From the NCBI RefSeq assembly GCF_004297265.1, contig NZ_SCUT01000039.1, positions 1 to 64,000 on the forward strand: a stretch of DNA of 64,000 nt. Direction: 5' to 3'. Positions 36,872-45,365 of this stretch are shown piece by piece (position 1 is the first letter of the stretch; each line of letters begins with the position of its first letter). The translations under genes and the position numbers were made by a program. The notes below the pieces were generated by a model. It was not told the origin of the DNA, searched no databases, and saw nothing but the letters and a program-made list of their open reading frames with translations. The stretch comes from Reyranella sp. (GTDB taxonomy: Bacteria; Pseudomonadota; Alphaproteobacteria; Reyranellales; Reyranellaceae).

Positions 36872-37468
36872 CTAGCGGGCGCCGCCCGGCACCCAGAGCA
36901 CGTCTGCTGCGCCGTTATCGTTGAGCCGCCGCGCCAGCACGAACAGGTGATCCGACAGGCGATTGATGTACTTGATCGCCTCCGGATTGATCTCCTGCTC
37001 TGTCGCCAGGTGCGTCATGCAGCGCTCGGCGCGCCGTGCCACGGTCCGCCCCAGATGCAACCATGAGGCGGCCTCGCTGCCGCCCGGCAGGATGAAGGAC
37101 TTGAGCGGCTGCAGCTCGGCATTCATCGCATCGATCTCGTGCTCAAGACGCTCGACCTGCGACGCCACGATGCGCAACGCCGGCTCGTCGCGCTTCGTCT
37201 TGCCCTCAGGCGTGCAGAGATCGGCGCCGAGATCGAACAGGTCGTTCTGGATGCGCATCAACATCGCGTCGGCTTCGGCGAGACGCGGATCGCTCGAGCC
37301 CGCGCGCGCGATGGCGCTGCGTGCCAGGCCGATCACCGAGTTCGCCTCGTCGGTCGTGCCATAGGCTTCGACGCGGATATCGTGCTTGGCCACGCGCTCG
37401 CCACGGCCGAGCGATGTCTGTCCAGTATCGCCACCGCGCGTATAAATGCGGTTGAGATTGACGGCCAT
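36872..37468 (-). CDS. PduO-type cob(I)alamin adenosyltransferase
   Basis: The 198-residue enzyme adenosylates cob(I)alamin with ATP to make adenosylcobalamin. The PduO signature TRGGDTGQTSLGRGERV, the GTTDEANSVIGLAR helix, and the nucleotide-binding FILPGGSEAASWLHLGRTVARRAER are clear. Adenosylcobalamin is needed by the NrdJ of this window and by the methylmalonyl- and ethylmalonyl-CoA mutases implied by the Ccr/Mcd pathway. It follows a HIG1-like gene by 3 bp and lies upstream of etfB on the same strand, an arrangement often seen in alphaproteobacteria. Confidence 0.94.
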   Translation of the reverse strand: MAVNLNRIYTRGGDTGQTSLGRGERVAKHDIRVEAYGTTDEANSVIGLARSAIARAGSSDPRLAEADAMLMRIQNDLFDLGADLCTPEGKTKRDEPALRIVASQVERLEHEIDAMNAELQPLKSFILPGGSEAASWLHLGRTVARRAERCMTHLATEQEINPEAIKYINRLSDHLFVLARRLNDNGAADVLWVPGGAR

Positions 37469-37471
37469 CGG

Positions 37472-37684
37472 CTAGCTCCTGCTCGCAAAATACCAGAGCA
37501 GGATCAGCACGACGGTGAGGAGCTGCAGACGCACGCGCCACCACATCATGCGGTTGCTGCGGCGACTGCCCTCGATGTTGCCGTCCTGGTTTCGACTCAT
37601 GTTGATCAGGCCGGCGAACAGCGTCCCGAGCGTGGCGAAGGCCGACACCAGCACGAGGACGAACAGGATATTGGCGAGGGTCAT
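37472..37684 (-). CDS. HIG1-domain twin-transmembrane small protein
   Basis: A 70-residue protein with two membrane helices (about 3-24, ANILFVLVLVSAFATLGTLFAGL, and 50-68, VRLQLLTVVLILLWYFA) joined by a basic loop with RRSNRMMWWRVRLQ. This matches the HIG1 / twin-TM proteins of alphaproteobacteria, whose mitochondrial relatives (Rcf1/HIGD) associate with cytochrome oxidase. Function in bacteria is not established. It starts at ATG 37684, lies 6 bp after the amine oxidase stop, and overlaps no other gene. The adjacent adenosyltransferase begins 3 bp later. Confidence 0.8.
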   Translation of the reverse strand: MTLANILFVLVLVSAFATLGTLFAGLINMSRNQDGNIEGSRRSNRMMWWRVRLQLLTVVLILLWYFASRS

Positions 37685-37690
37685 GGGGGC

Positions 37691-39118
37691 TTATCCCCCA
37701 TTGTGTCGGCCTGCGCCAGTACGCGCCCCCGCCCAGGGCCGCGCGGCACGCGATGCTGCCGTGCCCGTGGCGAGGCGGAAGATCGTCTCGGCCGTCTGCT
37801 CGGCCGACCACAGCGCGGCATGCACCGTGCCGTACTCGACCGGCTCGGTCGCCTCGCCTGCGAAGAACACGCGGTCTCCCAGCGGTCGTGCATGGTCGGT
37901 GCAGTCGTGGGGATCGCTGCCGACACCGGGGTACGAATAGCCGCCGCGCGACCACGGATCGCTCAGCCAGCGCGGGAAGACCATCGCCTCAGGCTCGGGA
38001 ATGTCGTCGCCGAACATCGCGCGCAGGGATCGCATGGCAACGGCCGTCACCTCCGCGTCGTCCGCTTCACGGTCGAGGCGGATGGCGGTGTGGCCGTTGC
38101 AGAAACTGAGCAGGATCGGCAGGCCCGTCTCCTGCTCGTGACTGACCCAGGTGTTGAAGCCGCCGCGCCGCTCGGGCGAGTCGGGGAGCCGTCCAAACCA
38201 TTTCGGCGACTCGGGCCAGAAGCGGCGCGGAAAGCGCAGGTAGATCTTGCCGAGCACGCCGGCCCCATAGCCGATGCGGCCGATGGCGGTGCGCTGCAGC
38301 TCTGGCGGCGCGGGATCGAGCGCCGGCAGGCCGGCGCGCAGCAGCCCGACCGGCACGGCGATCACCGCGCGATCGGCTTCGATGCGCTCGCCACTTTGCA
38401 AGATCGCCGTCACGCCATCGCCCTTCCAGACGACCCGCTCCACCGCCGCACCCTCGCGGATGTCGAGTCCGTGCGACACGTCGTCGATCAGGCGCCTGTA
38501 GCCCCCCTTGGGTTGGGCGTTGCGTTCGAGACCTTCGGTGGGAAACCACTCCTCCGCCGCCACCGCCTCCCAGGGCGCGCTCTGCACCCCCTCGCTCATC
38601 TCGACGAAGGTCGCGACCACCAGGCGGTCGATCTCGGGCAACCACGACGCGGTCAGCAATGGCTCGACGGCTTCACGCACGGAAATCGAGCGCGGACCGC
38701 GAACGCGGGTCAGTGCCTTGCTCTTCCAGCTCGCCCATTCGATGGCCGCCTTGAAGGCCATCCGGCCCATCACCGCGCGGCGGCGCTGTCCCTCGCGGGT
38801 CGGTGAGGTCGCGCGCTTGTCGATCAGCAGCCGCTCGCCCTGCGACTCGACCAGGTCGATGCCGAGTTTCTGGCACCATATGGCAAGCGGGTTGCCCTCG
38901 ACGCCGTGCACCCAGGAGCCGCCGAGATCGACCGGCGCGCCGACCCGGTCGTCCGTCCAGGTCCGCCCGCCTATGCGTCCGCGCGCCTCGAGCACGCGCA
39001 CGGTGAACCCCGAATCGTGCAGCAGCCTCGCGGCGACGAGACCCGCCATGCCGGCGCCGATCACGACGATGCGCTCGCCGGTGCCCGATCCCATCGACCA
39101 GGAGCCGGTCATGCTCAT
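37691..39118 (-). CDS. FAD-dependent flavin monoamine oxidase family protein
   Basis: A 475-residue flavin amine oxidase. The dinucleotide-binding VIGAGMAGLVAARLL (about 19-33), RVLEARGRIGGRTW, LGGSWVHGVEGNPL and the C-terminal FAD motif DRVFFAGEATEPVEYGTVHAA are seen. The substrate-binding middle is ordinary for polyamine- or monoamine-oxidase relatives; no specific amine can be named. No signal peptide is evident, so it is probably cytoplasmic. Start at ATG 39118 overlaps the upstream HAD gene stop by 3 bp. The final 20 residues are Ala/Arg/Gly-rich. Confidence 0.88.
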   Translation of the reverse strand: MSMTGSWSMGSGTGERIVVIGAGMAGLVAARLLHDSGFTVRVLEARGRIGGRTWTDDRVGAPVDLGGSWVHGVEGNPLAIWCQKLGIDLVESQGERLLIDKRATSPTREGQRRRAVMGRMAFKAAIEWASWKSKALTRVRGPRSISVREAVEPLLTASWLPEIDRLVVATFVEMSEGVQSAPWEAVAAEEWFPTEGLERNAQPKGGYRRLIDDVSHGLDIREGAAVERVVWKGDGVTAILQSGERIEADRAVIAVPVGLLRAGLPALDPAPPELQRTAIGRIGYGAGVLGKIYLRFPRRFWPESPKWFGRLPDSPERRGGFNTWVSHEQETGLPILLSFCNGHTAIRLDREADDAEVTAVAMRSLRAMFGDDIPEPEAMVFPRWLSDPWSRGGYSYPGVGSDPHDCTDHARPLGDRVFFAGEATEPVEYGTVHAALWSAEQTAETIFRLATGTAASRAARPWAGARTGAGRHNGG

Positions 39119-39771
39119 ACGCGAGGCGCCCAGGCGAGCATCGGCAGCGACGACATCGCATCGAAGGTCCGGCCGCCCGCGGCGCGCAGCGCCTCGGCAT
39201 CGGCATAGGTCGCGCCGACATAGGCCAGCGCCCGCATGCCCGCGGCCCGTGCTGCCTGGATGCCGGGCAACGAATCCTCGACCACCATGCAGTCGAACGG
39301 CTGCTGGTCCATCTGAATGGCAGAGTGAAGAAAGAGATCCGGGAACGGCTTGCCTCGCGGCACCTGGGTCGAGCTGAAGATGCGGCCCTCGAAGCGCGAC
39401 CACAGGCCGGTGATGCCGAGCGTGACCCGCATCTTGTCGAGACTGCCCGAGCTGGCGACGCAGGTGGCGATGCCAGCCGCCTCGATCGCGTCGATCGCCT
39501 CGACGACGCCGGGAACGACGCCCAGCGGCGCATCGCGAAAGGCCTGCAGGGTGTCGGCCTGGAGGCAAGCGACGAAGTCGGCTGGCAGGGCCCGGCCGAG
39601 TTCGCCCTCGACAATCTCCACGCAGGATTTCATCGAGCGGCCCATCAGCCGGCGCATCGTTTCCTCGACGCTCCAGTCGAGGCCTTCGCGCCGGAGCGCA
39701 CGGGCAAAGCAGGTGTTGGCGAGGGGTTCGCTGTCGACCAGCACCCCGTCGCAATCGAATATGACCAGCAC
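39115..39771 (-). CDS. HAD-family phosphatase, beta-phosphoglucomutase-like
   Basis: A 218-residue haloacid dehalogenase superfamily hydrolase. Motif 1 is DCDGVLVD (6-13, nucleophile D6 and acid D8), motif 2 VASSGS, motif 3 KPFPDLFL, and motif 4 VVEDSLPGI. The helical cap fits the phosphoglycolate phosphatase / beta-phosphoglucomutase branch; substrate unknown. The start is GTG at 39771; it lies 12 bp after the TauD-like gene stop and its last 3 bases overlap the amine oxidase start. Confidence 0.88.
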   Translation of the reverse strand: MLVIFDCDGVLVDSEPLANTCFARALRREGLDWSVEETMRRLMGRSMKSCVEIVEGELGRALPADFVACLQADTLQAFRDAPLGVVPGVVEAIDAIEAAGIATCVASSGSLDKMRVTLGITGLWSRFEGRIFSSTQVPRGKPFPDLFLHSAIQMDQQPFDCMVVEDSLPGIQAARAAGMRALAYVGATYADAEALRAAGGRTFDAMSSLPMLAWAPRV

Positions 39772-39783
39772 CCGCCAGAAATA

Positions 39784-40668
39784 TCAGTAAGGCTTGTCGC
39801 CTGCCACCGTGACCCGGTTGCCGCTGCGGGTGTGCGGCCAGTAGTCCCACATCGCGCGATGCTGGACGCAGCGATTGTCCCAGAAGGCGATGGAATTCTC
39901 CTGCCAGCGGAAGCGGCACTGGAAGAGCGGGTTTTCCATATGCTCGTACAGATACCGCAGGATGGCGTCGCTCTCGTCGCGCGGCAGGCCGACCAGCGAG
40001 CGGGTGAAGCCGCGATTGACGTAGAGTGCCTTCTTGCCGGTCACCGGATGGGTGCGCACCACCGGGTGGATGGCGCGCGGATACTCCGGCTTGTCGACGA
40101 CGTTGTAGTTCTTGTAGAGGCCGCGATAGACCGACTCGCCGTCATGGACCGCGGTCAGCCCGTCGAGATAGGCCTTCATGCGATCCGACAGCGCCTCGTA
40201 GGCGGCGTACATGCTGGCGAACAGCGTGTCGCCGCCCTTGGGCGGGCACTTCTTGATGTAGAGGATGCTGCCCATGGGCGGCTCGAGGTCGCAGCTCACG
40301 TCTGTGTGCCAGCCCTCGCCATTGGCACGCGGCGAATCCTTGTCGGCGTGGATGATCATGAGCTCGGGCTTGCCGGGTTCGCTCGGCGCCGCGGGATGGG
40401 TATGCAGGTCGCCGAACAGCCGGCCGAAGGCCAGGTGCTGATCCTGGCTGATGTGCTGGTCGCGGAAGAAGATGACCAGGTTCTCCGCCAGCGCTCGATG
40501 GATCTCGTCCTGCTGCCGGTTGGAGAGCGGCTGGCTGAGGTCGATTCCGCTGATTTCCGCGCCGAGGATCGGCGTCAGCTTGTCGAGGGTGATGGTCTCG
40601 TACGGGGCGCTCTCGTCGGCATTGTGCCGGTAGCGCGGACCCGCATTGGCGTTTAGCGATCCTGTCAT
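39784..40668 (-). CDS. TauD/TfdA-family Fe(II)/2-oxoglutarate dioxygenase
   Basis: A 294-residue dioxygenase. Iron ligands are H121 and D123 in GWHTDVSCD and H270 in CVQHRAMWDYW; the 2-oxoglutarate-binding arginine is R281 in TRSGNRV. The N-terminal ITLDKLTPILGAEISGIDLSQPL is typical of TauD. TauD proper releases sulfite from taurine, but relatives oxidise other sulfonates, sulfate esters or herbicides. Its location beside a Bug solute-binding protein, an IclR regulator and a sulfatase supports a role in sulfur scavenging. It follows the Bug gene by 9 bp, so the two form an operon. Confidence 0.9.
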   Translation of the reverse strand: MTGSLNANAGPRYRHNADESAPYETITLDKLTPILGAEISGIDLSQPLSNRQQDEIHRALAENLVIFFRDQHISQDQHLAFGRLFGDLHTHPAAPSEPGKPELMIIHADKDSPRANGEGWHTDVSCDLEPPMGSILYIKKCPPKGGDTLFASMYAAYEALSDRMKAYLDGLTAVHDGESVYRGLYKNYNVVDKPEYPRAIHPVVRTHPVTGKKALYVNRGFTRSLVGLPRDESDAILRYLYEHMENPLFQCRFRWQENSIAFWDNRCVQHRAMWDYWPHTRSGNRVTVAGDKPY

Positions 40669-40677
40669 GGGTCTCTC

Positions 40678-41646
40678 CTACTCCACCTTGATGTTGGCTC
40701 GACGGATGATCTGGCCCCAGCGCTCCTTCTCGGCGCTGGCGAAGGCGGCGAACTCGGCCGGACGCATGAGCTTCGGCGTGCCGCCCATCGCCGCCAGTCG
40801 CTCGATGACTTCGGGCATCGCCGACACGGTATAGAGGTCTGCGTTGATCCGATTCACGATCTCCACCGGCGTTCCCTTCGGTGCGTAGAAGCCCGTCCAG
40901 GTCGTCAGCAGAACCTCGGGAAGGCCCGCTTCCGCCGCCGTCGGCATCGCGGGCACGGCCGCGTAGCGTTCGCTGTCGGTCACGAACAATCCCTTCAGCG
41001 CGCCGCGGTCCATCGCGATCTTGGCGTTGACGGTATCGATCATCATGAAGGTGAGCAGGCCGCTCTGGACGTCGGGGATCGCCTGCGGGTTGCTCTTGTA
41101 GCCGACATAGACCGCCTCCACCCCCGCCGCCATCTTGTAGAGTTCGGAGGCGACGCGGGCCGGCAAGGCGCCAGCCCCGTAATTGTGCTTGCCGGGCTCG
41201 GCCTTCAGCTTCGCCGTCAGCTCTGCGGCCGTGTTGATCGGGCTGTTCCTGTCGACCAGCAGCACGAAGGGCGAGGTGCCCATGCGCGAGATCGGCGCGA
41301 AGTCGGCGATGGGATCATAAGGCAGCTTGTCGTAGATCGCGGGATTGACGACCTGGGTCATCGCCGACGTCGCGAACAGCGTCAGCCCGTCGGGCTTGGC
41401 GCGCGCGACGGACTCCGCCGCAGGGATGCCATTGCCGCCGCCCTTGTTGTCGATCACCACGGGCTGGCCCCACAACGCCGAGAGGCGCTCGGCATAGACG
41501 CGGGCGCTGATGTCGGTTGCCGCACCGGCCGGAAACGGCACGACCATCGTCACCCGCCCCGGGGGAAATTTCTGTGCCCGCGCGATCGCCGGCGCCGCAA
41601 AGGCCGCCGCGCCCAGCCCCATCCCGAACTGCCGTCTGCCGATCAT
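40678..41646 (-). CDS. Bug-family (TctC) solute-binding protein
   Basis: A 322-residue periplasmic binding protein. A signal peptide with paired arginines (MIGRRQFGMGLGAAAFAAPA) precedes the Bug fold: VTMVVPFPAGAATDISAR, VVIDNKGGGNGIPAAESVA, YDKLPYDP, and GVEAVYVGYKSNPQ. The ATG at 41646 has GAGGAA 5-10 bp upstream. It is the first gene of an operon with the TauD-like gene and is divergent from the IclR regulator by 100 bp, with a palindrome between them. As at 15283, no TctAB permease is adjacent. The ligand is unknown; association with a dioxygenase and sulfatase hints at an organosulfur compound. Confidence 0.9.
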   Translation of the reverse strand: MIGRRQFGMGLGAAAFAAPAIARAQKFPPGRVTMVVPFPAGAATDISARVYAERLSALWGQPVVIDNKGGGNGIPAAESVARAKPDGLTLFATSAMTQVVNPAIYDKLPYDPIADFAPISRMGTSPFVLLVDRNSPINTAAELTAKLKAEPGKHNYGAGALPARVASELYKMAAGVEAVYVGYKSNPQAIPDVQSGLLTFMMIDTVNAKIAMDRGALKGLFVTDSERYAAVPAMPTAAEAGLPEVLLTTWTGFYAPKGTPVEIVNRINADLYTVSAMPEVIERLAAMGGTPKLMRPAEFAAFASAEKERWGQIIRRANIKVE

Positions 41647-41720
41647 TTTTCCTCGTCGTTTCTTTGTTGCGCCAAGGTTAACGCCCCGCGAGCGGTTCCG
41701 CCTCGTCCAAGTCGACAGAG

Positions 41721-41733
41721 TCCGTATTACGGA
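41721..41733. promoter_or_regulatory. Inverted repeat between iclR-type regulator and Bug gene, candidate IclR operator
   Basis: TCCGTATTACGGA is a perfect 5-bp inverted repeat with a 3-bp spacer, 13 bp upstream of the regulator start codon and 74 bp upstream of the Bug gene start. TCCG/CGGA palindromes of this form occur at operators of several IclR-family regulators, so it is a reasonable candidate for autoregulation and control of the divergent operon. Confidence 0.5.
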
Positions 41734-41746
41734 ATAGCCTCCCACC

Positions 41747-42475
41747 ATGGCCATCGAGCCCGTTCGCCGCAGTTTCGCGATCCTAGAGGCGCTGAGCCGG
41801 CGCCCGCATGCAACGCTCGCTGTACTCGCAGGCGAGACGAGTTTGCCCCGCCCAACGGTCGTGCGTCTGCTCGGCACGCTGGTCGAACTGGGATACGCGA
41901 CCCAGGTCTCGCGATCGCAGGGTTATCGCCTCACCGACCGCGTCCTCGCCCTCGCACAGGGCATCCGCTTCATCGATCATCTGGTCGACATCGCCGCGCC
42001 GCACATGCAGCGCTTCACGCAGGACCATGGCTGGCCGCTCTATCTCGGCTCGATCAGCCACCGCGCCATCACGATCCGCTATTCGACCGCGGCCGAGAGT
42101 CCGCTGTCCTTCGAGCGGACCGCCCTGCAGCGCCGCAGCCCGATCCTCTCGGGCGCGCTCGGGCGTGCCTGGCTCGCTTTCTCGACGGAGGAGGAACGGC
42201 GCGCGATCCTGCGCGACCTCGGCGTCCGCTACGATGCGAAACTGGCCACGGACTTTGCCCGGATACGCCGGGACGGCCATGCCTTCTCGGTCGTGACGCG
42301 CACCGCCCGGCTGCAGGGCATCGCCGTCGCCATTCACCGGAACGAACGCGTCCTGGGATGCATCTCGATGCGCTTCACCCGCTCCGCCATGAGCGAAGCC
42401 ACGGCCGGCGCACGTTACGGCGCGCCGCTGACTGCGCTCGCACGCACCATCGCCATCGACGTGGCAAGCGAGTAG
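41747..42475 (+). CDS. IclR-family transcriptional regulator
   Basis: A 242-residue regulator with an N-terminal winged helix (about 1-65: RRSFAILEALSRRPHATLAVLAGETSLPRPTVVRLLGTL) and a C-terminal GAF-like effector domain (about 80-240) with GSISHRAITIRYST and the GRAWLAFSTEEER block typical of IclR. It is divergent from the Bug-TauD operon and 26 bp upstream of the sulfatase gene on the same strand, so it is probably their local regulator. Start ATG 41747. The effector cannot be inferred. Confidence 0.93.
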   Translation: MAIEPVRRSFAILEALSRRPHATLAVLAGETSLPRPTVVRLLGTLVELGYATQVSRSQGYRLTDRVLALAQGIRFIDHLVDIAAPHMQRFTQDHGWPLYLGSISHRAITIRYSTAAESPLSFERTALQRRSPILSGALGRAWLAFSTEEERRAILRDLGVRYDAKLATDFARIRRDGHAFSVVTRTARLQGIAVAIHRNERVLGCISMRFTRSAMSEATAGARYGAPLTALARTIAIDVASE

Positions 42476-42501
42476 CTTGCGCGCAAATCAACGGAGGAAG
42501 C

Positions 42502-44031
42502 ATGTCGGCATTCGACGCCATCGCAACGCAGACCGTGCGCAAGGCAAACCATCTCGAACCCGCTTTCGTGCACAAGGAAGACGTCGAAGCCGCAGCGCGA
42601 AAACTCGCCGCTCGAAAGAAGAAGCCCAACATCCTCATCTACCTGATGGACGACGTCGGCTGGGGCGACTTCGGCTGCTACGGCGGCGGCGTGGCCGTGG
42701 GCGCACCGACGCCCAACTTCGACAAGATCGCGCGCGGTGGCCTGCAGCTCACCTCCTGCTATTCCGAGCCGTCCTGCTCGCCTTCGCGCGCCACGCTCCA
42801 TACCGGCCGCGTCCCGAACCGCCACGGGCTGCATCGTCCGCCGATGTACGGCGAACCCGGCGGCCTGCAGGGCGAGATCACGCTCCCGATGCTGCTCGGC
42901 CAGGCCGGCTACACGACGCAGGCGGTCGGCAAGTGGCATCTCGGCGAGAACGTGGAGAGTCAGCCTCAGCATGTCGGCTACGACGATTTCTACGGCTTCC
43001 TCTCCGTCTCCGACATGTACACGGAGTGGCGCGACCCGCACTTCTTCCCTGAGATCGTCTATTCGGACGCGCGCACCGAGTGGATCAAGAACATGCCCTT
43101 CAACCGCTGCTTCGTGCACGCGACCAAGGGCAAGGAACTGACCAATGTCGAGGAAGTGACGATCCCCGTCCTCTCCGAACTCGACGAGAAGTGGTGCAAG
43201 TATTCCGAGGCGTTCATCGAGAAGCAGGCCAGGTCGGACAAGCCGTGGCTGCTCTATCACTGCACGCGCGGCGCCCACTTCGACAACTATCCGGGCGAGA
43301 AGTTCCTCGGCAAATCGCCGGCCAAACATCCCTACAAGGACACGCTGCTCGAACTGGACGAGATCATGGGCCGCCTCGTCGAGGCGCTGCGCAAGTCTGG
43401 CCAGCTCGAGGACACGCTGATCTTCATCTCGTCCGACAACGGCCCGCACATGGAGACTTGGCCCGACGCCGCGTTCACGCCATTCCGCTGCGCCAAGGGC
43501 TCGACCTGGGAGGGCGGCGTGCGCGTCCCCGGCCTGATGTACTGGCCCGGCACGATCGAGGCCGGCCGCCAGAGCGACGGGCTGTTTGACTTCAACGACA
43601 TCGTGCCGACCGCGCTCGGCCTTGCCGGAGCCTCCGACCTGCTTCCGTCGGATCGCTACATCGATGGCGTCGACCAGACCTCGTTCCTGCTGGCGCCCGA
43701 CGGCCTCTCGAACCGAAAATATCACTACTACTGGCTGAGCCAGACCTTCTCGGGCATGCGCTGCGGCGAATACAAGATGGTGCTGTCGGCCACGAGCGAC
43801 AACGCGACGGACGCCTTCGGCACCGGCGGCTTCACCGGCGTGCTGGAGCGCTACACCTATCCGAAGCTGTTCAACCTCTATCTCGACCCAAAAGAGCAAC
43901 ACAACTACCTGACGCGCAAGCTGGCCTACATCGAGGCCTTCCAGCTCGGCATGCGCAACCACCTGGGCACGTTCAAGAAGTACCCCGCCAAGAAGATCAT
44001 GGGTATAAAGGTCGAAGACAAACGCGAGTAG
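42502..44031 (+). CDS. Type I arylsulfatase/alkylsulfatase family enzyme
   Basis: A 509-residue sulfatase. The formylglycine signature is CSPSR (C92-R96) in SEPSCSPSRATLHTGR, and the N-terminal IYLMDDVGWGDFG supplies the first metal-binding aspartates. KWHLGE carries a further active-site lysine and histidine, and FISSDNGPHMETW carries the remaining metal ligands D and N. The enzyme removes sulfate from aryl or alkyl esters. There is no N-terminal signal peptide before the fold, so it appears cytoplasmic. The ATG at 42502 has ACGGAGGAAG just upstream. It follows the IclR gene by 26 bp and is on its strand. Confidence 0.92.
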   Translation: MSAFDAIATQTVRKANHLEPAFVHKEDVEAAARKLAARKKKPNILIYLMDDVGWGDFGCYGGGVAVGAPTPNFDKIARGGLQLTSCYSEPSCSPSRATLHTGRVPNRHGLHRPPMYGEPGGLQGEITLPMLLGQAGYTTQAVGKWHLGENVESQPQHVGYDDFYGFLSVSDMYTEWRDPHFFPEIVYSDARTEWIKNMPFNRCFVHATKGKELTNVEEVTIPVLSELDEKWCKYSEAFIEKQARSDKPWLLYHCTRGAHFDNYPGEKFLGKSPAKHPYKDTLLELDEIMGRLVEALRKSGQLEDTLIFISSDNGPHMETWPDAAFTPFRCAKGSTWEGGVRVPGLMYWPGTIEAGRQSDGLFDFNDIVPTALGLAGASDLLPSDRYIDGVDQTSFLLAPDGLSNRKYHYYWLSQTFSGMRCGEYKMVLSATSDNATDAFGTGGFTGVLERYTYPKLFNLYLDPKEQHNYLTRKLAYIEAFQLGMRNHLGTFKKYPAKKIMGIKVEDKRE

Positions 44032-44065
44032 GATCAGGCGGCGCGGGGATCGCGCAGCGATCCCG

Positions 44066-45352
44066 CTAGTCCGCGGACGTCGTCAGGCCGACAGGACCGT
44101 GCGTATGCCCACGCACGGCGAGACGTGCGCGACGCTTGCGATACCAGATCACGACGCCGGTCACAGACAGGACCGCGACCACGACCCCCATGACCGAGAT
44201 CAGGATACGACCCGGTACGCCGAGGATCCGGCCCGAATGCAGCGGGAACTGCGCCTGGACGAAGATGTCGGCCGCCGTGCCCTTCCAGGGTTCACGATCG
44301 CCCAGCAGGCGGCCGTCCCTACCATCGAAATAGAGCCGCGCCGGCCCGACGCCCGCGCTGCCGTGATCGTCGCCGGGACGAAAGAACATCGCGCCATAGA
44401 TTCCGTAATGCTGGGCGTAGAAGACGCCCCCGACGGGCGGCGCCCAGCCGCGGCGCACACCTTCGGCCCGCGCGAGTTCGATAACTTCGGCGAAGCCGAC
44501 ACCCGGATCGATCGGCCGATGCTTGTCGGCCATGGTTCGCAGTTCGAAGGGCCCCGGCGTCACTTTCGAGATCAGCGACATCATCGGATAGAAGGCTTCC
44601 CGGTAGAGGTTCAGCGAGAAGCCCGTGAAGGCCAGGATGAACAGCAGGAGCCAGGTCCACAGCCCGAACGCCCGATGGACGTCGAAGTTGATGCGGTAGG
44701 CGCTGCCGGACGTCTTGATCCTCCAGGCCGGCTTCCAGCGCGCCCACCAGCCGCGCTTCAGGGCGCGCACGACACCGGCGGGTCGGTCCGGGTGCGACGG
44801 ATGGCGAACCGGCAACGTCAGGTAGAAGCCGATGAAGCAGTCGACGGCCCAGATGGCGGCCACGACGCCCAGCAGCCATAGGCCCCATCGGTCGATGCCC
44901 CACATCTCCGGGATGTGCAGGCTGTAATGCAGCTTGTAGAGGAACGAGACGAAGGTTTCCGACGTAATCGGCCAGGCCTGTCCCCATTGACGCCGGCCCA
45001 ATACGGTGCCGCTCGACGGATCGAGGAAGACCTGATTGTAGCCCGGTTCGTAGAGGCGGCCCGTCGCGGGATCGACGCGCGGCTGTACGCTGAACGACAG
45101 CGATTCGCCCGGCTCGGCGGCCAGCGGCACATAGGTGACCCGCACGCGCGCATCGCGCGCCTCAACCTGCCGTGCCAGATCGAGAGATGCCATCGCCGGA
45201 CCATTGGCGACCGCCTCGTGAAGATGCGCGTTCAACAGGTCGTCGAGTTCGTGATCCCACGAGATCACCGCGCCGGTCAGCCCCGACAGGAACAAAAAGG
45301 CCGCGATCGCAAGTCCGATCCATCGGTGAACGAGCGTAAAGGCATGGCGCAT
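44066..45352 (-). CDS. PepSY-associated TM helix protein linked to TonB receptor
   Basis: A 428-residue inner-membrane protein of the PepSY_TM family. Helices: FTLVHRWIGLAIAAFLFLSGLTGAVI (about 5-30), WGLWLLGVVAAIWAVDCFIGFYL (about 157-180), TWLLLFILAFTGFSLNLY (about 229-246) and ILISVMGVVVAVLSVTGVVIWY (about 388-409), with two periplasmic domains between. The HRW and HYSLHI histidines could bind heme, as in relatives of FhuF/Fre-type ferric reductases. It follows the TonB receptor by 13 bp, a very common pairing in iron uptake operons, where it is thought to help release iron from siderophores in the periplasm or cytoplasm. Confidence 0.9.
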   Translation of the reverse strand: MRHAFTLVHRWIGLAIAAFLFLSGLTGAVISWDHELDDLLNAHLHEAVANGPAMASLDLARQVEARDARVRVTYVPLAAEPGESLSFSVQPRVDPATGRLYEPGYNQVFLDPSSGTVLGRRQWGQAWPITSETFVSFLYKLHYSLHIPEMWGIDRWGLWLLGVVAAIWAVDCFIGFYLTLPVRHPSHPDRPAGVVRALKRGWWARWKPAWRIKTSGSAYRINFDVHRAFGLWTWLLLFILAFTGFSLNLYREAFYPMMSLISKVTPGPFELRTMADKHRPIDPGVGFAEVIELARAEGVRRGWAPPVGGVFYAQHYGIYGAMFFRPGDDHGSAGVGPARLYFDGRDGRLLGDREPWKGTAADIFVQAQFPLHSGRILGVPGRILISVMGVVVAVLSVTGVVIWYRKRRARLAVRGHTHGPVGLTTSAD

Positions 45353-45365
45353 GGTCGCGTCCCGA

